Below, piece after piece: positions 1 to 12,515 of a stretch of 64,000 nt of DNA. How positions within the stretch are numbered: the stretch's first letter is position 1; each line of letters opens with the position of its first letter. Source of the stretch: Adineta steineri (lineage: Eukaryota > Rotifera > Eurotatoria > Adinetida > Adinetidae); contig CAJNOI010000010.1 of the NCBI GenBank assembly GCA_905250115.1, positions 1,237,071 to 1,301,070 of the forward strand. The letters are read 5' to 3'. The translations under genes and the position numbers were made by a program. The notes beneath the pieces were generated by a model. That model had not been told where the DNA came from. It did not search any database and was given only the letters and a program-made list of their open reading frames with translations.

Positions 1-644
1 ATAATATAGGTATGTTTTATGGATATGTTAACGAAGATTTTCTAAAAGCACCAGCTTATTCGACTGGATCATCTTCTCAAGTGACTTCCATAGCTGTTGG
101 AGATTTTAACAATGACATTCGATTAGATGTTGTCATCACTAATAATGCAACAAACAATGTCAAAGTTATATTCGGATCAGGTTATGGTACTTTTATCGAT
201 GATATAACATATTCAACTGGTAATGCTTCCCAACCGTGTTCTGTTAGTGTTGCTGATTTAAATAATGATAATCGATTAGATTTTGTCGTTGCAAATTCTG
301 GTATTAATACCATTAGTATTTTTCTTAGCAATGGTACTGGTACATTATCAAATCAAATAACTTATTCTAGTGGTGTTAGCTCTCAACCATCTTCAGTTGT
401 TATTCTCGATTTTAATAACGATACTCGATTAGATATTGCTGTTGCTAGTTATGGGACTAGTAATATCGGTGTGTATTTTGGTTATGGCAATGGAACGTTT
501 ATGAATCAACAAATATTCTCTAGTGGCTTTAATTCACATCCATTTGCACTTGCTGTTGGTGATATAGACAATAATAATTTAACTGATATTATTGCAACTA
601 ATAATGGATATGGTAATATTGATATTCTTATGAAAACTTGTTAA
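1..644 (+). CDS. FG-GAP/VCBS repeat protein, C-terminal part
   Basis: The reading frame is already open at the window edge (codons from base 3), so this is the 3' end of a longer gene; the first ATG at 12 is probably internal. It holds about four tandem repeats of roughly 47 residues. Each has a GDFNND- or ADLNND-like calcium-binding loop followed by an R-L-D core and a FGxGxGTF-like turn. This is the pattern of FG-GAP/VCBS blades in integrin-alpha-type beta-propellers. Such proteins are usually secreted or cell-surface, and long arrays are abundant in bdelloids (established for the group). No membrane segment follows, and the protein ends in a short tail containing one cysteine. The ligand and function cannot be told from the sequence. 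No intron is visible in this part. Confidence 0.85.
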   Translation, partial: NIGMFYGYVNEDFLKAPAYSTGSSSQVTSIAVGDFNNDIRLDVVITNNATNNVKVIFGSGYGTFIDDITYSTGNASQPCSVSVADLNNDNRLDFVVANSGINTISIFLSNGTGTLSNQITYSSGVSSQPSSVVILDFNNDTRLDIAVASYGTSNIGVYFGYGNGTFMNQQIFSSGFNSHPFALAVGDIDNNNLTDIIATNNGYGNIDILMKTC

Positions 645-2306
645 TATGACATTTTTCATTTATTTCTTTACTTTTTTTTAACTATATAATGCTTTTTTAA
701 TAGTTCTTCTAATGTTATTGCTGTAGTTTGAAACTGACTTTTTTTTACAGTGTATTTTTATAAAAACATTTTAAAGTTTAAGTTTTATTAAATTCTTTTG
801 TTTACTTAAAATTGTTTACTATATCCAAAGAGATTGAATATTTAATAATAGTAGAGATTTTCTATGATATTTAGATCCACACAAATATTATATTTGAAAA
901 CTAAAAGAAATCAATCGATTAGTTTTTAATGAGATACTTTCTTTAGTATGATATTCGATATGTGTTCACAATATAATTGTAGTAATGACAGATTCATAGA
1001 TACAACGAGCATTTCTGTATTCCTTTTTCTTTGAAACATATATTTTACTTCTATATATCTCATATGGATATTCTATTCATTTCAAAATACTTATGTGAAA
1101 TAGAAAATAATAATAAATAATCAAAAAGTATGAGATATATCTTTGATCATTTAAGAAGTATTACAATAAAATGTATATTATTCATATTTTGTATAGATTA
1201 ACAAGTCTTTATTCAACATAACTAGATGATCGAATTAGAAAACAATTTGATACAGATATCTATCTCTAAGATCATTTTCAAGATTAATTTGAAAACAAGA
1301 ATACTTTTAATTCATAATATAATGATATTGAATTTTGCAACTAATTATTATATACTTGTGTTAGCATTTTATTTGAATACAAAAGACGTAAAGTTCGATT
1401 TCACAAATTAATTTTAGATAGACCAGAAACTCAATGTAATTTAAATCTACGCAGTCTTAGAGGTGAAATAAAATAAGACAAAGAAAAAGATAATGTATCT
1501 TTTTGTGTCATAGAAGTGAAATGATGAACATTCGTATAATCAGGGGCCGTTATCCTTTTATCCAAATATAATTCTCTTATCATGTTGTTCTTTGTGTAAA
1601 AGTAGTTAAAATAGCGTACGAGCGTGGGTGTCAATGTGGGTACTATACTCTTCTTATAGCCACATATACATCCACACTCACACTCACCCCTCAATGATTG
1701 AATCTAAAAAAATTAGAGGAAGAACTTGTTGAATACTCTTTTTCAATGCTCTTAAAGAGCATCTTGAGGATGGTTGTGAGTGTAGCTGAGTAGATGAGGA
1801 GAATGAGAAGATATATATCGACCCACCCACACCTACAGAAAAAAGAAACTTAAAGTTTAGATCAAAGAAGATGTATTTCATACCATTGATAAAGCAATAG
1901 CATCAATTAAAAATCAATGGTCAGAATATTGCATAAACCATACCGATGAAAGAAAAAACTGTTTATTATCGATGCAAGAGTAAAAGACGTCTTAGTCCTC
2001 AATCTTCCTGTAGATACCGACAAGGAAACTGTTCACCATGGTGTGTCTAACTTTTATAAATTATACAAGAAGTCGATGAATTGTAAAGCAGATTCACACG
2101 TGGTGCAATTTTTAGTCGATATTTTATATATATTTTTTAATACAATTTCTCAATCTATGTATTAACTTTCCATAACAAAAATATAATATTTGTATCATTT
2201 TTATATCATCTTTTAAAAAAGTGCGCCTTGTCTATTTCATAAAGTAAATTTACTTTTCAAATATTATAGTTTACATTCATATTTGTTTTTCTATTCTATT
2301 TTGAAT
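645..2306. other. Intergenic region with G/C-rich hairpin-like motifs
   Basis: This stretch of about 1.7 kb is AT-rich and has no convincing coding exon. The small open frames at 1226-1411, 1431-1694 and 1684-1881 lack family resemblance and codon texture. Two blocks, about 1621-1693 and 1772-1838, carry TGTGGG/GTGAG-rich strands facing CCCACA/CTCAC-rich strands, like the dispersed hairpins elsewhere in the window. Confidence 0.5.
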
Positions 2307-3564
2307 ATGAAATTGATTATTAATCTTATTCAATTATTATTACTACTCAACACTGCAATACTCACTAGTAGTTTATTCTTTACAAAGGTATTTATCGTTT
2401 AAGTCGGATTAAATTGTAAATCTATTTTCATAGACAAAGAAAGATAACAAGTATCATTTAATTGCTGCCAAATATCATCCTGAAATGCCTATGAACATAC
2501 GTAAAATTTTAGAAGAAGTTGGTGATAATCCTGTAATCAAAATTCAACTTGGTCGGACACCAGTTGAAGCTATTTTAATTTTATTTTTAAATATTGTTAG
2601 TTTATGGAAATTCAATAATAAACAACTTGAACTTGGCTATGATGAAATCTATCATAATTATCTACTTATTACTATTCAGAATGACAAAAGTCCTAAAGTA
2701 TTACAACAAATTTTTGGAAGTGAAAAAAATACTCTGGGTAGTATTGTTTATAAACTTGAAAAAGCTCATCGTGTTCGTCTTCTAAAACCCGTCTTTCCTA
2801 CTGAATTTGTTGATATTTATGATATTCCACTTACATCAAATAAAACATTTACATTAAATCGATTGATAACTACAGCATCAAATATAGATAAACATTTTTA
2901 TACATATGATGCTGGTAATAATAATATGTGTCAAACATTTGTAGAAAATATTGTTGATCTTAATGGTTTAACATCAAATATAATTGATAATTCAACACAA
3001 ATAGCTCTTAAACCACAAGATGCAAAAGCACTTGTTGCTACACTTGGTAGTCGAAGTGATATTGTTAAATATATTACAGATTTAGGTGGTAAAATAGATA
3101 AATTAGTATTTGATCATAAAATTAAATGGAAAAAACCAATAAATAAAGAATTTATTTTATTTGGTGATATGCATATTGAAACAGTAGATGAAACTGTACA
3201 TAACAATACAAATGAAGTGCTATTAAAGAGCAATGCTGATACTATTGTGGAAAATGTTGATGATGTATTTAATGCGGTTGTTGCACTCGAGGAAGATGAT
3301 AAGAAAAAAAAACAGAAACAATCAATTATTATAGTTATTGGTATAGTAATACTTATCTTAATGATTAGTCTTGCTGCTATGTTCACTTACTTTATATGGA
3401 AAAAAAGAAAAGGTTTGTTCTATCTATGAATCGATAATTAATTCTATATTAGTTTGTCTATTATTTTAGATCAACTAATAAAAAAAGAATCAGTCAATAA
3501 TGCTATTATTGAAAGTAAAAGTGATTCAAGTTTGAGTACAAATATGAATACGATTGCCAATTAA
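2307..3564 (+). CDS. Type I single-pass membrane protein, unknown family
   Basis: Three exons, 2307-2387, 2434-3412 and 3470-3564, join in frame to 384 residues. The ATG at 2307 opens a hydrophobic signal peptide (MKLIINLIQLLLLL). The lumenal part has no recognised fold. Near its centre is a segment YDAGNNNMCQTFVENIV; the Asn-Asn-x-Cys-Gln-x-Phe-Val pattern is reminiscent of the Cys segment of LRAT/PPPDE/NlpC-like thiol folds, but no catalytic His is obvious, so this is only a hint. A transmembrane helix lies near residues 305-325 (about 3329-3396) and is followed by a basic stop-transfer and a short Ser/Asn-rich cytoplasmic tail in exon 3. I do not recognise the gene. The exon joins are strong because all phases match. 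Confidence 0.75.
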
Positions 3565-3740
3565 CAATTTCATAATTTTTTTTTGTTGTGTTTTTCGAAA
3601 TAAAAATTTCGTTTTCTATTTTGAAAATATCAAGGTACGTAAATATATCTATTGTTAACACTTTATCATAGAAGATATTTCGTTTGTCCGATAAGCAGAA
3701 AAAAGTAACTCAAATAAACACACATTTGATATCTAATAAT

Positions 3741-5093
3741 ATGTGTCTACTGGTCGTTACTGTTCTATTCATAGTAATACTACCTACGTCCACATTGTTT
3801 ACAAATAATAGAACTGAACATGCTATCGTAATCGATTCACTTGATATTGCTCCAGTATGGGCAGGACATCCTGTAAATTTTGTTTTATTAACACATTTAC
3901 CTTATCAATTTATAGCATATTACGATGCTACACGTCAAATGACTATTTCACAAAGAAATATAAACGAGCGTATTTGGACAATTAATAAATTACCAATCAT
4001 AACAGGTTGGGATAGTCATAATTATATTGCAATGGCAATTGATGATGATGGTTATTTACACTTAAGTGGTAATATGCATGTAGTACCACTGATATATTTT
4101 CGTACTGCACAACCACTTAATGCTTCTACATTTGTACAATTAAATTATATGATTGGTACCGATGAAAATCGTACTACATATCCGATATTTATGCGAGGAC
4201 CAGGAAATGAATTTATTTTTACTTATCGTACTGGTATGAGTGGTAATGGTAATCAAATTTATAACTTGTACAATTTGAAAACTAAAATATGGAAACGTTT
4301 ACTTGATAAACCATTAACTAATGGTGAAGGCAAACGTAATGCATATTTTGATGGTCCAATTAAAGGTCCCGATGGTTATTTTCATTTAGTTTGGGTATGG
4401 CGTGAATCACCAGATGCTTCTTCTAATCATGATCTTAGTTATGCACGTAGTAAAGATTTGATATCATGGGAAACTAGTATTGGTAAATCTCTTATATTAC
4501 CAATTACATTAGAAACATGTGAAATCATCGATCCAGTACCACAAAAAGGTGGAATGATCAATGGTAATACTAAAATTGGTTTCGATCATCAGGGACGTGT
4601 AACAATAAGTTACCATAAAAATGATGCAAATAATTATACACAACCATGGACAGCACGATTAGAAAATGGAATATGGCAAAAATATCAGATTACGAATTGG
4701 CCGTGGCATTGGGATTTTAGTGGTGGAGGTACGTTAACTTTTGCTATATCACTTGGACGAGTAACGAAAGAAAATGATGGAAATCTAACGCAAACTTTCA
4801 GTCATATTAAATTTGGTAATGGTACATGGTCAATCAATCCAGAAAATTTGAATGCTACTGGTCAACTTCAACGAGAAACCATACCACCATCACTCTTGAA
4901 AGTAGAAGGTACTTTTCCAGGATTAGGAGTACATATACTCGAAGATTCTGGTCATAATAATATTACTGATACTCGTTATATACTACGCTGGGAAACTTTA
5001 AGCAGTAATCGTGATGAACCTCGACCTCCTCCATATCCTACACCTTCGATGTTACGTGTATATACTATCAAAATTATATACACTGACTTCTAA
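3741..5093 (+). CDS. Secreted BNR-type beta-propeller enzyme (sialidase/lyase-like)
   Basis: One uninterrupted exon of 450 codons. The open frame runs upstream to 3684, but the first ATG is at 3741 and begins a hydrophobic signal peptide or anchor (MCLLVVTVLFIVILPTS). The body has repeated propeller strands and a segment W-D-S-H-N-Y with DDDGYLHLSGNMH, then FHLVWVWRES, HDLSYARSKD and ISYHKND. These are typical of the BNR_4 family, which includes sialidase-like proteins and seven-bladed polysaccharide lyases (PL24/PL25 type) whose His residues act in catalysis. Likely role: secreted glycan or algal-polysaccharide degradation; the substrate is unknown. Lack of introns in an intron-rich neighbourhood and the mainly bacterial distribution of the family suggest horizontal acquisition (inference). 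Confidence 0.75.
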   Translation: MCLLVVTVLFIVILPTSTLFTNNRTEHAIVIDSLDIAPVWAGHPVNFVLLTHLPYQFIAYYDATRQMTISQRNINERIWTINKLPIITGWDSHNYIAMAIDDDGYLHLSGNMHVVPLIYFRTAQPLNASTFVQLNYMIGTDENRTTYPIFMRGPGNEFIFTYRTGMSGNGNQIYNLYNLKTKIWKRLLDKPLTNGEGKRNAYFDGPIKGPDGYFHLVWVWRESPDASSNHDLSYARSKDLISWETSIGKSLILPITLETCEIIDPVPQKGGMINGNTKIGFDHQGRVTISYHKNDANNYTQPWTARLENGIWQKYQITNWPWHWDFSGGGTLTFAISLGRVTKENDGNLTQTFSHIKFGNGTWSINPENLNATGQLQRETIPPSLLKVEGTFPGLGVHILEDSGHNNITDTRYILRWETLSSNRDEPRPPPYPTPSMLRVYTIKIIYTDF

Positions 5094-5305
5094 TCTATTT
5101 AATTCATAGATTGACAGAATCGTTTTATAATTAGTTAGCGCCCTCTATATTTTGTTGAATACGACTTCTATTGGTCATAATGAACTGAGAGTTCTTGTGT
5201 TATTGGTTATCTTGAAATGTTCGTTTCGTTTTTGTTCATGTCTTCTATTTGTCATCGAAGCTTTATTCATTAAAGTCTGATTATTTCAGATATATTTTTG
5301 TACTC

Positions 5306-8300
5306 ATGACTCATCAAGGAGATGAAGGTGAAGCTGCTGAAGAAGGTATGAATAAAAGAAGAGCGTCATTTTTTAAAATCAATTCATTTATTTATTTTAG
5401 AAATCGATGTTGAAACATTAGAATTACCACCATTACCTGAACATATTCAAGCTCTTTTAACACCTAAATATCGTCTTGTAATTACGAAAATTGAAATTAA
5501 TAATTTTAAATCATTTGCTGGTCGTATTCAACTCGATCAATTCGATGAAGTATAAAAATAAAAAAAAAACTTCCTCTTATAATTATCTATTTTTTATATT
5601 CTAGCATTTTACATGTATTATTGGACCTAATGGTAGTGGTAAAAGTAATGTTATTGATTCACTTCTCTTTGTCATTGGTCATCGAGCATCAAAAATGCGT
5701 GGTGCAAAATTAAGTACACTCTTACATAATAGTGCTGAATGTCCTAATGTTAAAAGTTGTTCCGTAACGGTACATTTTGAAGCTATAGCAATTGAAGGTG
5801 AAAAAGAAAAAATACGTTTTTCTATAACACGTATTGCATTTCCGGATAATTCAAGTCATTATAAAATCAATGAAAAACAAGTTTCATTAAAAGATGTCAC
5901 AAAATTATTACGTGAATATGGTGTTGATCTTGATCATAGTCGTTATTTAATTCTTCAAGTATATTTTCAGACAGAAAAAAACTGAATTGTTACATTCTTT
6001 TTCGTATTCCAGGGTGATGTAGAATCAATTGCTATGATGAAACCAATTGCTGCTAATGAACATGAACAAGGTTTTCTTGAATATCTTGAAGATATTATTG
6101 GTACAGAACGTTTTAAAAAGCCATTAGAATTATTAAATCTTAAAGTTGAAGAATTAAGTGCAATGTGGGCTGAAAAGGTAGAAAATATTTTATTCTATAA
6201 AAAAAATAAACTTAAAATTTTTATAGAAAAATCGTGTTAAAGCTGCACAAAATGAAGTTCAACAATTAGATGGTCCCTATCAACATGCATTGGATTTTAT
6301 TAAATGTGATAATGATTATAAATTAGCTAAATCGAAAATGTTACAATTAAAACGATTTGAATTAGGTGATCAAGAAGTTGCATTAACTGTTAAATATACT
6401 GATCGAGAAGAGAAAATGAAAGAATCCAATGAACAATGTGTAGGAAAAAAACAATTATGTAAACAAAGTCAAGATGAATTAAATCATTTACAAAAATCTT
6501 ATGATAAAAATAACAATGAATTAGTAAAACTTAAAAAATCTTTAGTTGATTATGAAACTGAAGATGGAACAATACGACATGAGATAAAAACAAGTTTTGA
6601 TCAAGAAAAAAAATATGAAAAACAAAATGAACAAGAATTAACTAAAATTGAAACATGGGAAAATATTCCGAATGAAAAATCAAATGAAATTATACAAGCA
6701 GAAGAAAAATTAAAACAAGCTGAAAATGATGAAGAAAAATTTCAAATTGAATTAAATAAATTAAAACAAGATTTATTACCACAAACGGAAGAATGGAGAA
6801 AAGAATTAACGGAAAAAACAAATAATTGTAATCGTTTTAAACAAGATAAATATGCAAATAAAAAAAAAGATTATGATCTGGCACAAAATCGTTTACAATT
6901 ATTATTAAGTGAAGAAGAACGACATAAAAATACATTAAATGAAATGAAAAATGATTATGAAAATAAACAAAAAGAACTTAATACAAAACAAGAGAAATTT
7001 CATGATATTGATCAACAATTAATTCAAACAGAAAAATTACATCAAGAAAAAGAACAATTATTAAAAAATATCGAAGAAGAGTATGTCGTTGTTGATAAAC
7101 GTTTTAGACAAAATCAACTTGAACTTAATAATATGAATTCACAACAGCAAACAACACAAAGTCGTGATAGAACATTAAATTTTCTTCTTGGACAAAAACA
7201 ACAAGGAAAATTACAAGGATTTCATCAAAGATTAGGCGCTCTCGGTAAGACAAAAGACATAGTCAGCTGATATACATGTATTTCTATCAGATACAGCATA
7301 GTGTGAGAGAGATGCGAAAGTCAACTTTTTCTTGACTTTGAACCGAATATACGAGATGTATCAAATTAGATAGCTGCGTTTTGTCTTATTTATTATCTGG
7401 TACGTCTAGGCATGTAGTGAACCCGAACACGAACAATTTAAGTACCGAAATGATTCTCCTGATATGTGTGGAGGCATAATAAAGGAAATTGTGAAATATT
7501 AACCGAACCCGGATGGTTCGTAGTTAGGGGTAGGACAGTCCCATATTAGTTCCCTTCTTGGAAACTGTTCAATAGTTCTTTTGAAAGGAACTGTAATGGC
7601 AGTTCTTTTGTCCAGTTCATCTGAACTTGGAACTGTGAACTGTCCTACCCCTATTCGTAGTTCGATTGATGCTTCATAATTCCTATTAAAATGTCTCCAC
7701 ATATAACAGGAGAATCATTTCGATGCTTAAATTGTTTGAGTTCGCTACATGCCTGGGTACGTCCATTAATTAATTTCTAGACTATTTAAAAAATATTTTT
7801 TGTCTATGATTGGATCTTATTCTGATAGACAATGATATGAAGTGTTTTTCAAATATTTGCTTATCTTTAATAGATAAAACTATTTATTTATAAAAGAAAA
7901 TAAAAATGATGAGTAACTTCATTTCAAAATTCTTCTTCTTCTTCTTTCTAATTTTTGAATACTAAATGTGATTGTTTGTGTTTATTTCAGCTAGTATTGA
8001 TAGTAAATATGATGTTGCTATTTCAACAGCAGCTGGTGGTTATCTTGATTATTATGTTGTTGATGATGTTAAAAGTGGTGAAGCTGCAAAAAATCTTCTT
8101 AAAGAACATAAACAAGGTACTGGTAGTTTTATTTGTATGGATAAAATGCTTCGACATGCTCAACAAGCCAGTCGTCGTTTTGATGTACCACAATTAGCAC
8201 CAAATACACATCGTTTATTTGATTTAATCGATATAAATGATTCAGTTTATAGAAATACATTCTATTATGCTCTGCGTGATACACTTGTTGTTGATAATAT

Positions 8301-10592
8301 TGATGATGCACAAAAAGTTGCATTTGGTGGTCAAACACGTTATCGTGTTGTTACACTTAAAGGTGAAATTATTGAACAATCAGGTACAATGTCGGGTGGT
8401 GGTTCATATCAAGCACATGGAAAAATGACATTAAAAACAGCTGGAAATCGAACATCACGACAAAGTATAACAATTGATCCAGCAAGAAAAAATCAGTTAG
8501 AAAAAAGTGTTAAAGAAGATGGTGAAAAATTAACTGAACTTGAACAAGAACGTTTTCAATTAACAACAGAAGAAAAACAATTAAGACAAAAATTAGCCGA
8601 TGAAAAACGTATTCATACTCAAATTAAAAATGATCTTAAAGTAAATTTTTCGAAAGAAAAGAATTATTAATGTTTCTTTATTGTTATTATAGAATTTACC
8701 AAATCATGTTGAAACATTAAAATTATCCGTTGAGAAACAACAGAAACTTGTTGAATCGAAAACAGTTTCAACAAAAGATCGAGAAAAATATGATGAAGAA
8801 TTACAACAAACAAAAGAAGAATATGATACGGCGAATAATGAACTTGAAGGATTAAAAAGTGAAATCGATATGTAAGTTTTATTTTCCGTTTAGAAAATAT
8901 TTTTATTTATTCATTTTAGTGTAACTAAACGTATTAATGATCATAATAAACTTGCACTAGCTAAACCACAAGCTGATCTTGATAATGCAATAAATCAAGT
9001 AAAACAATATCAAAATATAATCGATACAGCAAATGTTGAAATAACAAATGCTCGACGGTAAAAAAAATAATTATGAGTCCTACTTTATTTTATTTTGATT
9101 TTATTTAGTAATTTAAAAAAGAGTCAAGATAAAATAAAAGCTAATCAAACAGCTATGGATCAAATATTAAAAAAACGTGCAGATTTCAATACAAGATTAG
9201 AAAAACTTGAAGAATTAGCAAAGAATGCTGATGAAAAGAAAAACAATATCGAGGAAGAATTAGAAACAAATAAAATAAACATGGCGGAATTACGTGAAAC
9301 AATACGAACAACAGAAGCTGAATTAGCTGATATTGAAAAAGAAATCATTCATTTAAAACATGAATATGAAGCAGCACAAAAAGAATTAGGTCAATGTCGA
9401 CATGAAATTAGCGTTATTGATGTCGAGATAAATGGATTACGTTTAAGTCATGTTATTGATGATGAAGATGATACATTTGATGATAATGCATCGAACAATT
9501 TTCTTAAAGAAGTACCAATACAAAAATATGATCGGTCCGATCTTGATGTTTATACAATGAAAGATTTAGTTGCAGCAACATTAGAACGTGAAAATGAACT
9601 TAAACAAACACATTGCAATCTAACTGCTATTGGTGAACATCGTCGTGCTGTAAGATAATTTGTTTTTTTTTGTTTTATTAAAATATTTTTATTTAAAGAA
9701 TCGTAATTTAAATATGAGACAAAAAGATCTTGTTGAACTTGAAACACGTCGTGATCATATTCGTGCAAAACGTGATTGTTTTAATGAACAACGTCAAACG
9801 GAATTTCGAGCTGGTTTCGATCAAATCTCACGTACACTTAAACATATCTATCGAACAATTACAGATGGTGGTGATGCTGAATTAGAATTTTGTTCAAGTA
9901 ATGATCCATTTGTTGATGGTGTTGAATTAAGGTAAATTAATTTCTTACTTTTTTTCTCATTGTATTTATATTCTTTTTTCATAGTATTCGACCACCTAAA
10001 AAATCTTGGAAACGTATTTGTAATTTATCTGGTGGTGAAAAAACGTTAAGTTCATTAGCATTTGTCTTTGCTTTACATACATTTCGTCCAACACCTATAT
10101 ATGTTATGGATGAAATTGATGCTGCGCTTGATTTTAAAAATGTTTCAATTGTTGGTCGATTTATAAAAGAACGTACAAAAAATGTAAATTATCATTTTAA
10201 TTTTAATAAACAAAATTTTTTTTATTATGAATTATTTTTAGGCACAATTTATTGTTATATCATTACGTGAAAATATGTTTACACTTGCTGATTATCTTAT
10301 TGGAATTTATAAAGTTAATAATTGTTCTCAAACAGCATCACTTCGTCCAGCACTTTTTGCTAAAAAATTAGAAGAACGAAAAAAATCACATCTCATGTAA
10401 ATTTTAGTTTCTATAAAAAAAAATTAATTAATTAGTTTCTATTTTTTACTTCAATTAAGGTCTTCCCAAGAACAAACAAATCCTAGTCAAAGTCAAGATG
10501 AAAATGATGTTACCATGACTGAACATATTGATCATCATAGTACAGATCTTCAACAAAATCAAACAACTATGTCAGATAATAACGGATTTTAA
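5306..10592 (+). CDS. SMC4: SMC4, condensin ATPase subunit
   Basis: Thirteen exons join in phase: 5306-5345, 5401-5549, 5605-5958, 6013-6177, 6227-7244, 7991-8640, 8693-8871, 8920-9057, 9109-9649, 9699-9931, 9985-10183, 10242-10396, 10460-10592. The product has the full SMC plan: N-terminal Walker A (IIGPNGSGKSNVIDS) in exon 3, the SMC4-type block GDVESIAMMKP in exon 4, long coiled coil in exon 5, hinge in exon 6 (KYDVAISTAAGG to SGGGS), returning coiled coil, then the C-terminal signature LSGGEKT and Walker B YVMDEIDAALD in exon 11. These blocks match SMC4 rather than SMC1-3. Together with SMC2 it forms condensin, which compacts mitotic chromosomes. The acidic Gln/Asn-rich tail is poorly conserved. 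The intron after exon 5 is 746 nt because of a foldback insertion; the other introns are about 50 nt. The gene appears intact. Confidence 0.95.
7398..7765. mobile_element. Foldback/MITE-like element in SMC4 intron
   Basis: The outer arms, about 7398-7478 and 7688-7765, are imperfect inverted repeats: GGCATGTAG, CAATTTAAG and GAAATGATTCTCCTG on the left return reverse-complemented on the right as CAGGAGAATCATTTCGATG, CTTAAATTG and CTACATGCC. A second nested inverted repeat (AGGGGTAGGACAGT near 7527-7540 and ACTGTCCTACCCCT near 7639-7652) brings the arms close to the centre, so most of the 368 bp could fold. No transposase frame is present. It lies wholly inside an intron and accounts for that intron's unusual length. 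A target-site duplication is not clear. The inner open frame on the minus strand (7499-7702) is a by-product of the palindrome. Confidence 0.75.
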
Positions 10593-10755
10593 ATATACAT
10601 ATATATATATATTTTTTGTCATATTATTTTGTAAATAATGTTTCTTATTTTTGTCTTTCATTTCATTCATGTAGAAAGCAAAAGAATAAATAAAATGTAT
10701 CATCGATGAATCATTCTTGTTCTAGATGATTGACTGATTGAATCGTTATTATAAG

Positions 10756-12405
10756 ATGGCAACTAGTTACGATGTAAAGTCACTTGACTATGATTTAATA
10801 GATTTATCAGAAGATGATAAATTAGCAGCACAAAAATATCTTAGTGAAAATGGAATACGTGGTATTGAAGGTTTTCTTGCAGAACGATTAGATGCATGGA
10901 GAAAATGGTTTGTTTACTCATGATTTTTTTTCTATTAGAAGATTTTTATTATTTAGTCCATTAAATATTGCAATCACCGGTGATTCAGGAGCAGGAAAAT
11001 CAACTTTAATCAATACATTACGTAATCTTCGAGCAGGTAAATATTGAATATATGACATATTAATGAAGTATATAGAATATGTCAATCTCTAGAAATTTTG
11101 CAACTGTACGTATATGTAGAATTCTTGTCAAAACTTGACAATAACAACATGATTTTAATTTTCTTCTATTAACTTTAGAAACTTTCTCTGTAGTTTCTAA
11201 TTAATACTCATATTCTAGAGGATGAAGGTGCAGCTAAAGTTGGTGTAGTTGAAACAACACGAACTATACTATCCTATTCACATCCAAGTTATCCTAATCT
11301 TGTTTTTTATGATTTACCAGGTTTGTTATTTTTAATCTTATTTTCCGTTCTACTTCATCATGTATGATTTCAGGTGTTGGAACATTGGAATTTAAAAAAT
11401 CAACTTATTTAAATCAAGTTAATCTTTCTCGATATGATTTTTGTATAGATTTCTCTTCTGATTTAATTATTTCATCTCAAGTAGTTTCTTTTTCTAGTTT
11501 TAATTATTTCTCGTACACGTTTTACTGAAAATGATCTTTGGCTTGCAACAGAAATACAGAAAATTGGTAAACATTTTTTCTTTATACGTACAAATATTGA
11601 TCAAGATTTATATAATGAAAAAATTGATCATCCAAAAACTTATAATGAAACATTAGTACTTGATAGAATTCGTGAAAATTGTCTTGCACATATACGAACA
11701 GTTGATGAAACTGCAAATGCTTTTTTAATTAGTGGACGACTTAATTATACATCTCGGTTAGTAGATTGTTTTTTTGAATTAATATAGATCAATAAGTTTA
11801 TTTTGTATAGATTTGATTTTCCTCTTATGTGTTCATCACTTTTACGAGATTATCCAGGTTTAAAACGTCAAGCCATGATATTAGCTATGTCATCGAATTG
11901 TAAAGAAGTTATTAGAGCAAAAGTTGATATACTTCGTGGTCAAACATGGGTAGCAGCAGCTGTTAGTGCTGCTGTTGCAAGTCCACCAATACCTGGTTTA
12001 AGTATTATGTTTGATTTTTCATTAACGGTTGGTTTTGTTATATTTTACAAGAAACAATTAGGTTTAGATGATGAATCATTAGCACGTATTGCTGAAATTC
12101 ATCATATACCAGTATATGTTATTCAAGATGAATTACAAAAAATTTTACCAGCACATTTTTTTACAGCTGTACCCGATTTTGTTGTCTCCCTAGTAAAACG
12201 ACAAGCAGTTGGAACAGCAACGGAAGAAGTTCTTCGATATGTTCCATATGTTGGTTCAGCTATTTGTGCAACTGTATCATTTACAATAATCTTATCTGTT
12301 TTAAGAAATTTATTAAATGTTATGGAAAAAGCAGCACTTACATTAATTGATATTGTTGCTGAACGAAGTGTTAGTGATGATGAAGATGATGATGAACCTA
12401 TTTAA
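10756..12405 (+). CDS. IRG-like (interferon-inducible-type) GTPase, copy 1
   Basis: Six exons join in phase: 10756-10907, 10957-11036, 11219-11320, 11374-11442, 11498-11756, 11811-12405. An N-terminal helical segment is followed by a GTPase core: P-loop GDSGAGKST, switch area with VGVVETT, G3 DLPGVGT, and a G4-position segment RTNID where vertebrate IRG proteins have TKxD. The C-terminal half is helical with two hydrophobic segments (around VAAAVSAAVASPPIPGLS and YVPYVGSAICATVSFTII) and ends in an acidic tail. This matches the IRG (IIGP, p47 GTPase) family, whose vertebrate members act on pathogen-containing or cellular membranes. Its role in rotifers is unknown. It lies 163 bp after SMC4 and heads a same-strand trio. 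The second intron is long (182 nt). Confidence 0.85.
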
Positions 12406-12515
12406 AAATATTTATTTATAACAGTTTTTCTTTTTTTGCTGTTGTTGATATTATTGTAATTTAAATAATCAAAGTTTTCTCTAACTTTTCTTTTTTTTAT
12501 ATTTAAGATTATAAA

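Noticed and set aside
1431-1881. Two minus-strand open frames
   Set aside because: They read through the G/C-rich hairpin motifs and have low-complexity translations.
3684-3740. Upstream extension of the BNR enzyme frame
   Set aside because: It begins at TTG, has no ATG, and would place residues before an obvious signal peptide.
7499-7702. Minus-strand open frame of 67 codons
   Set aside because: It lies entirely in the palindromic foldback in the SMC4 intron.
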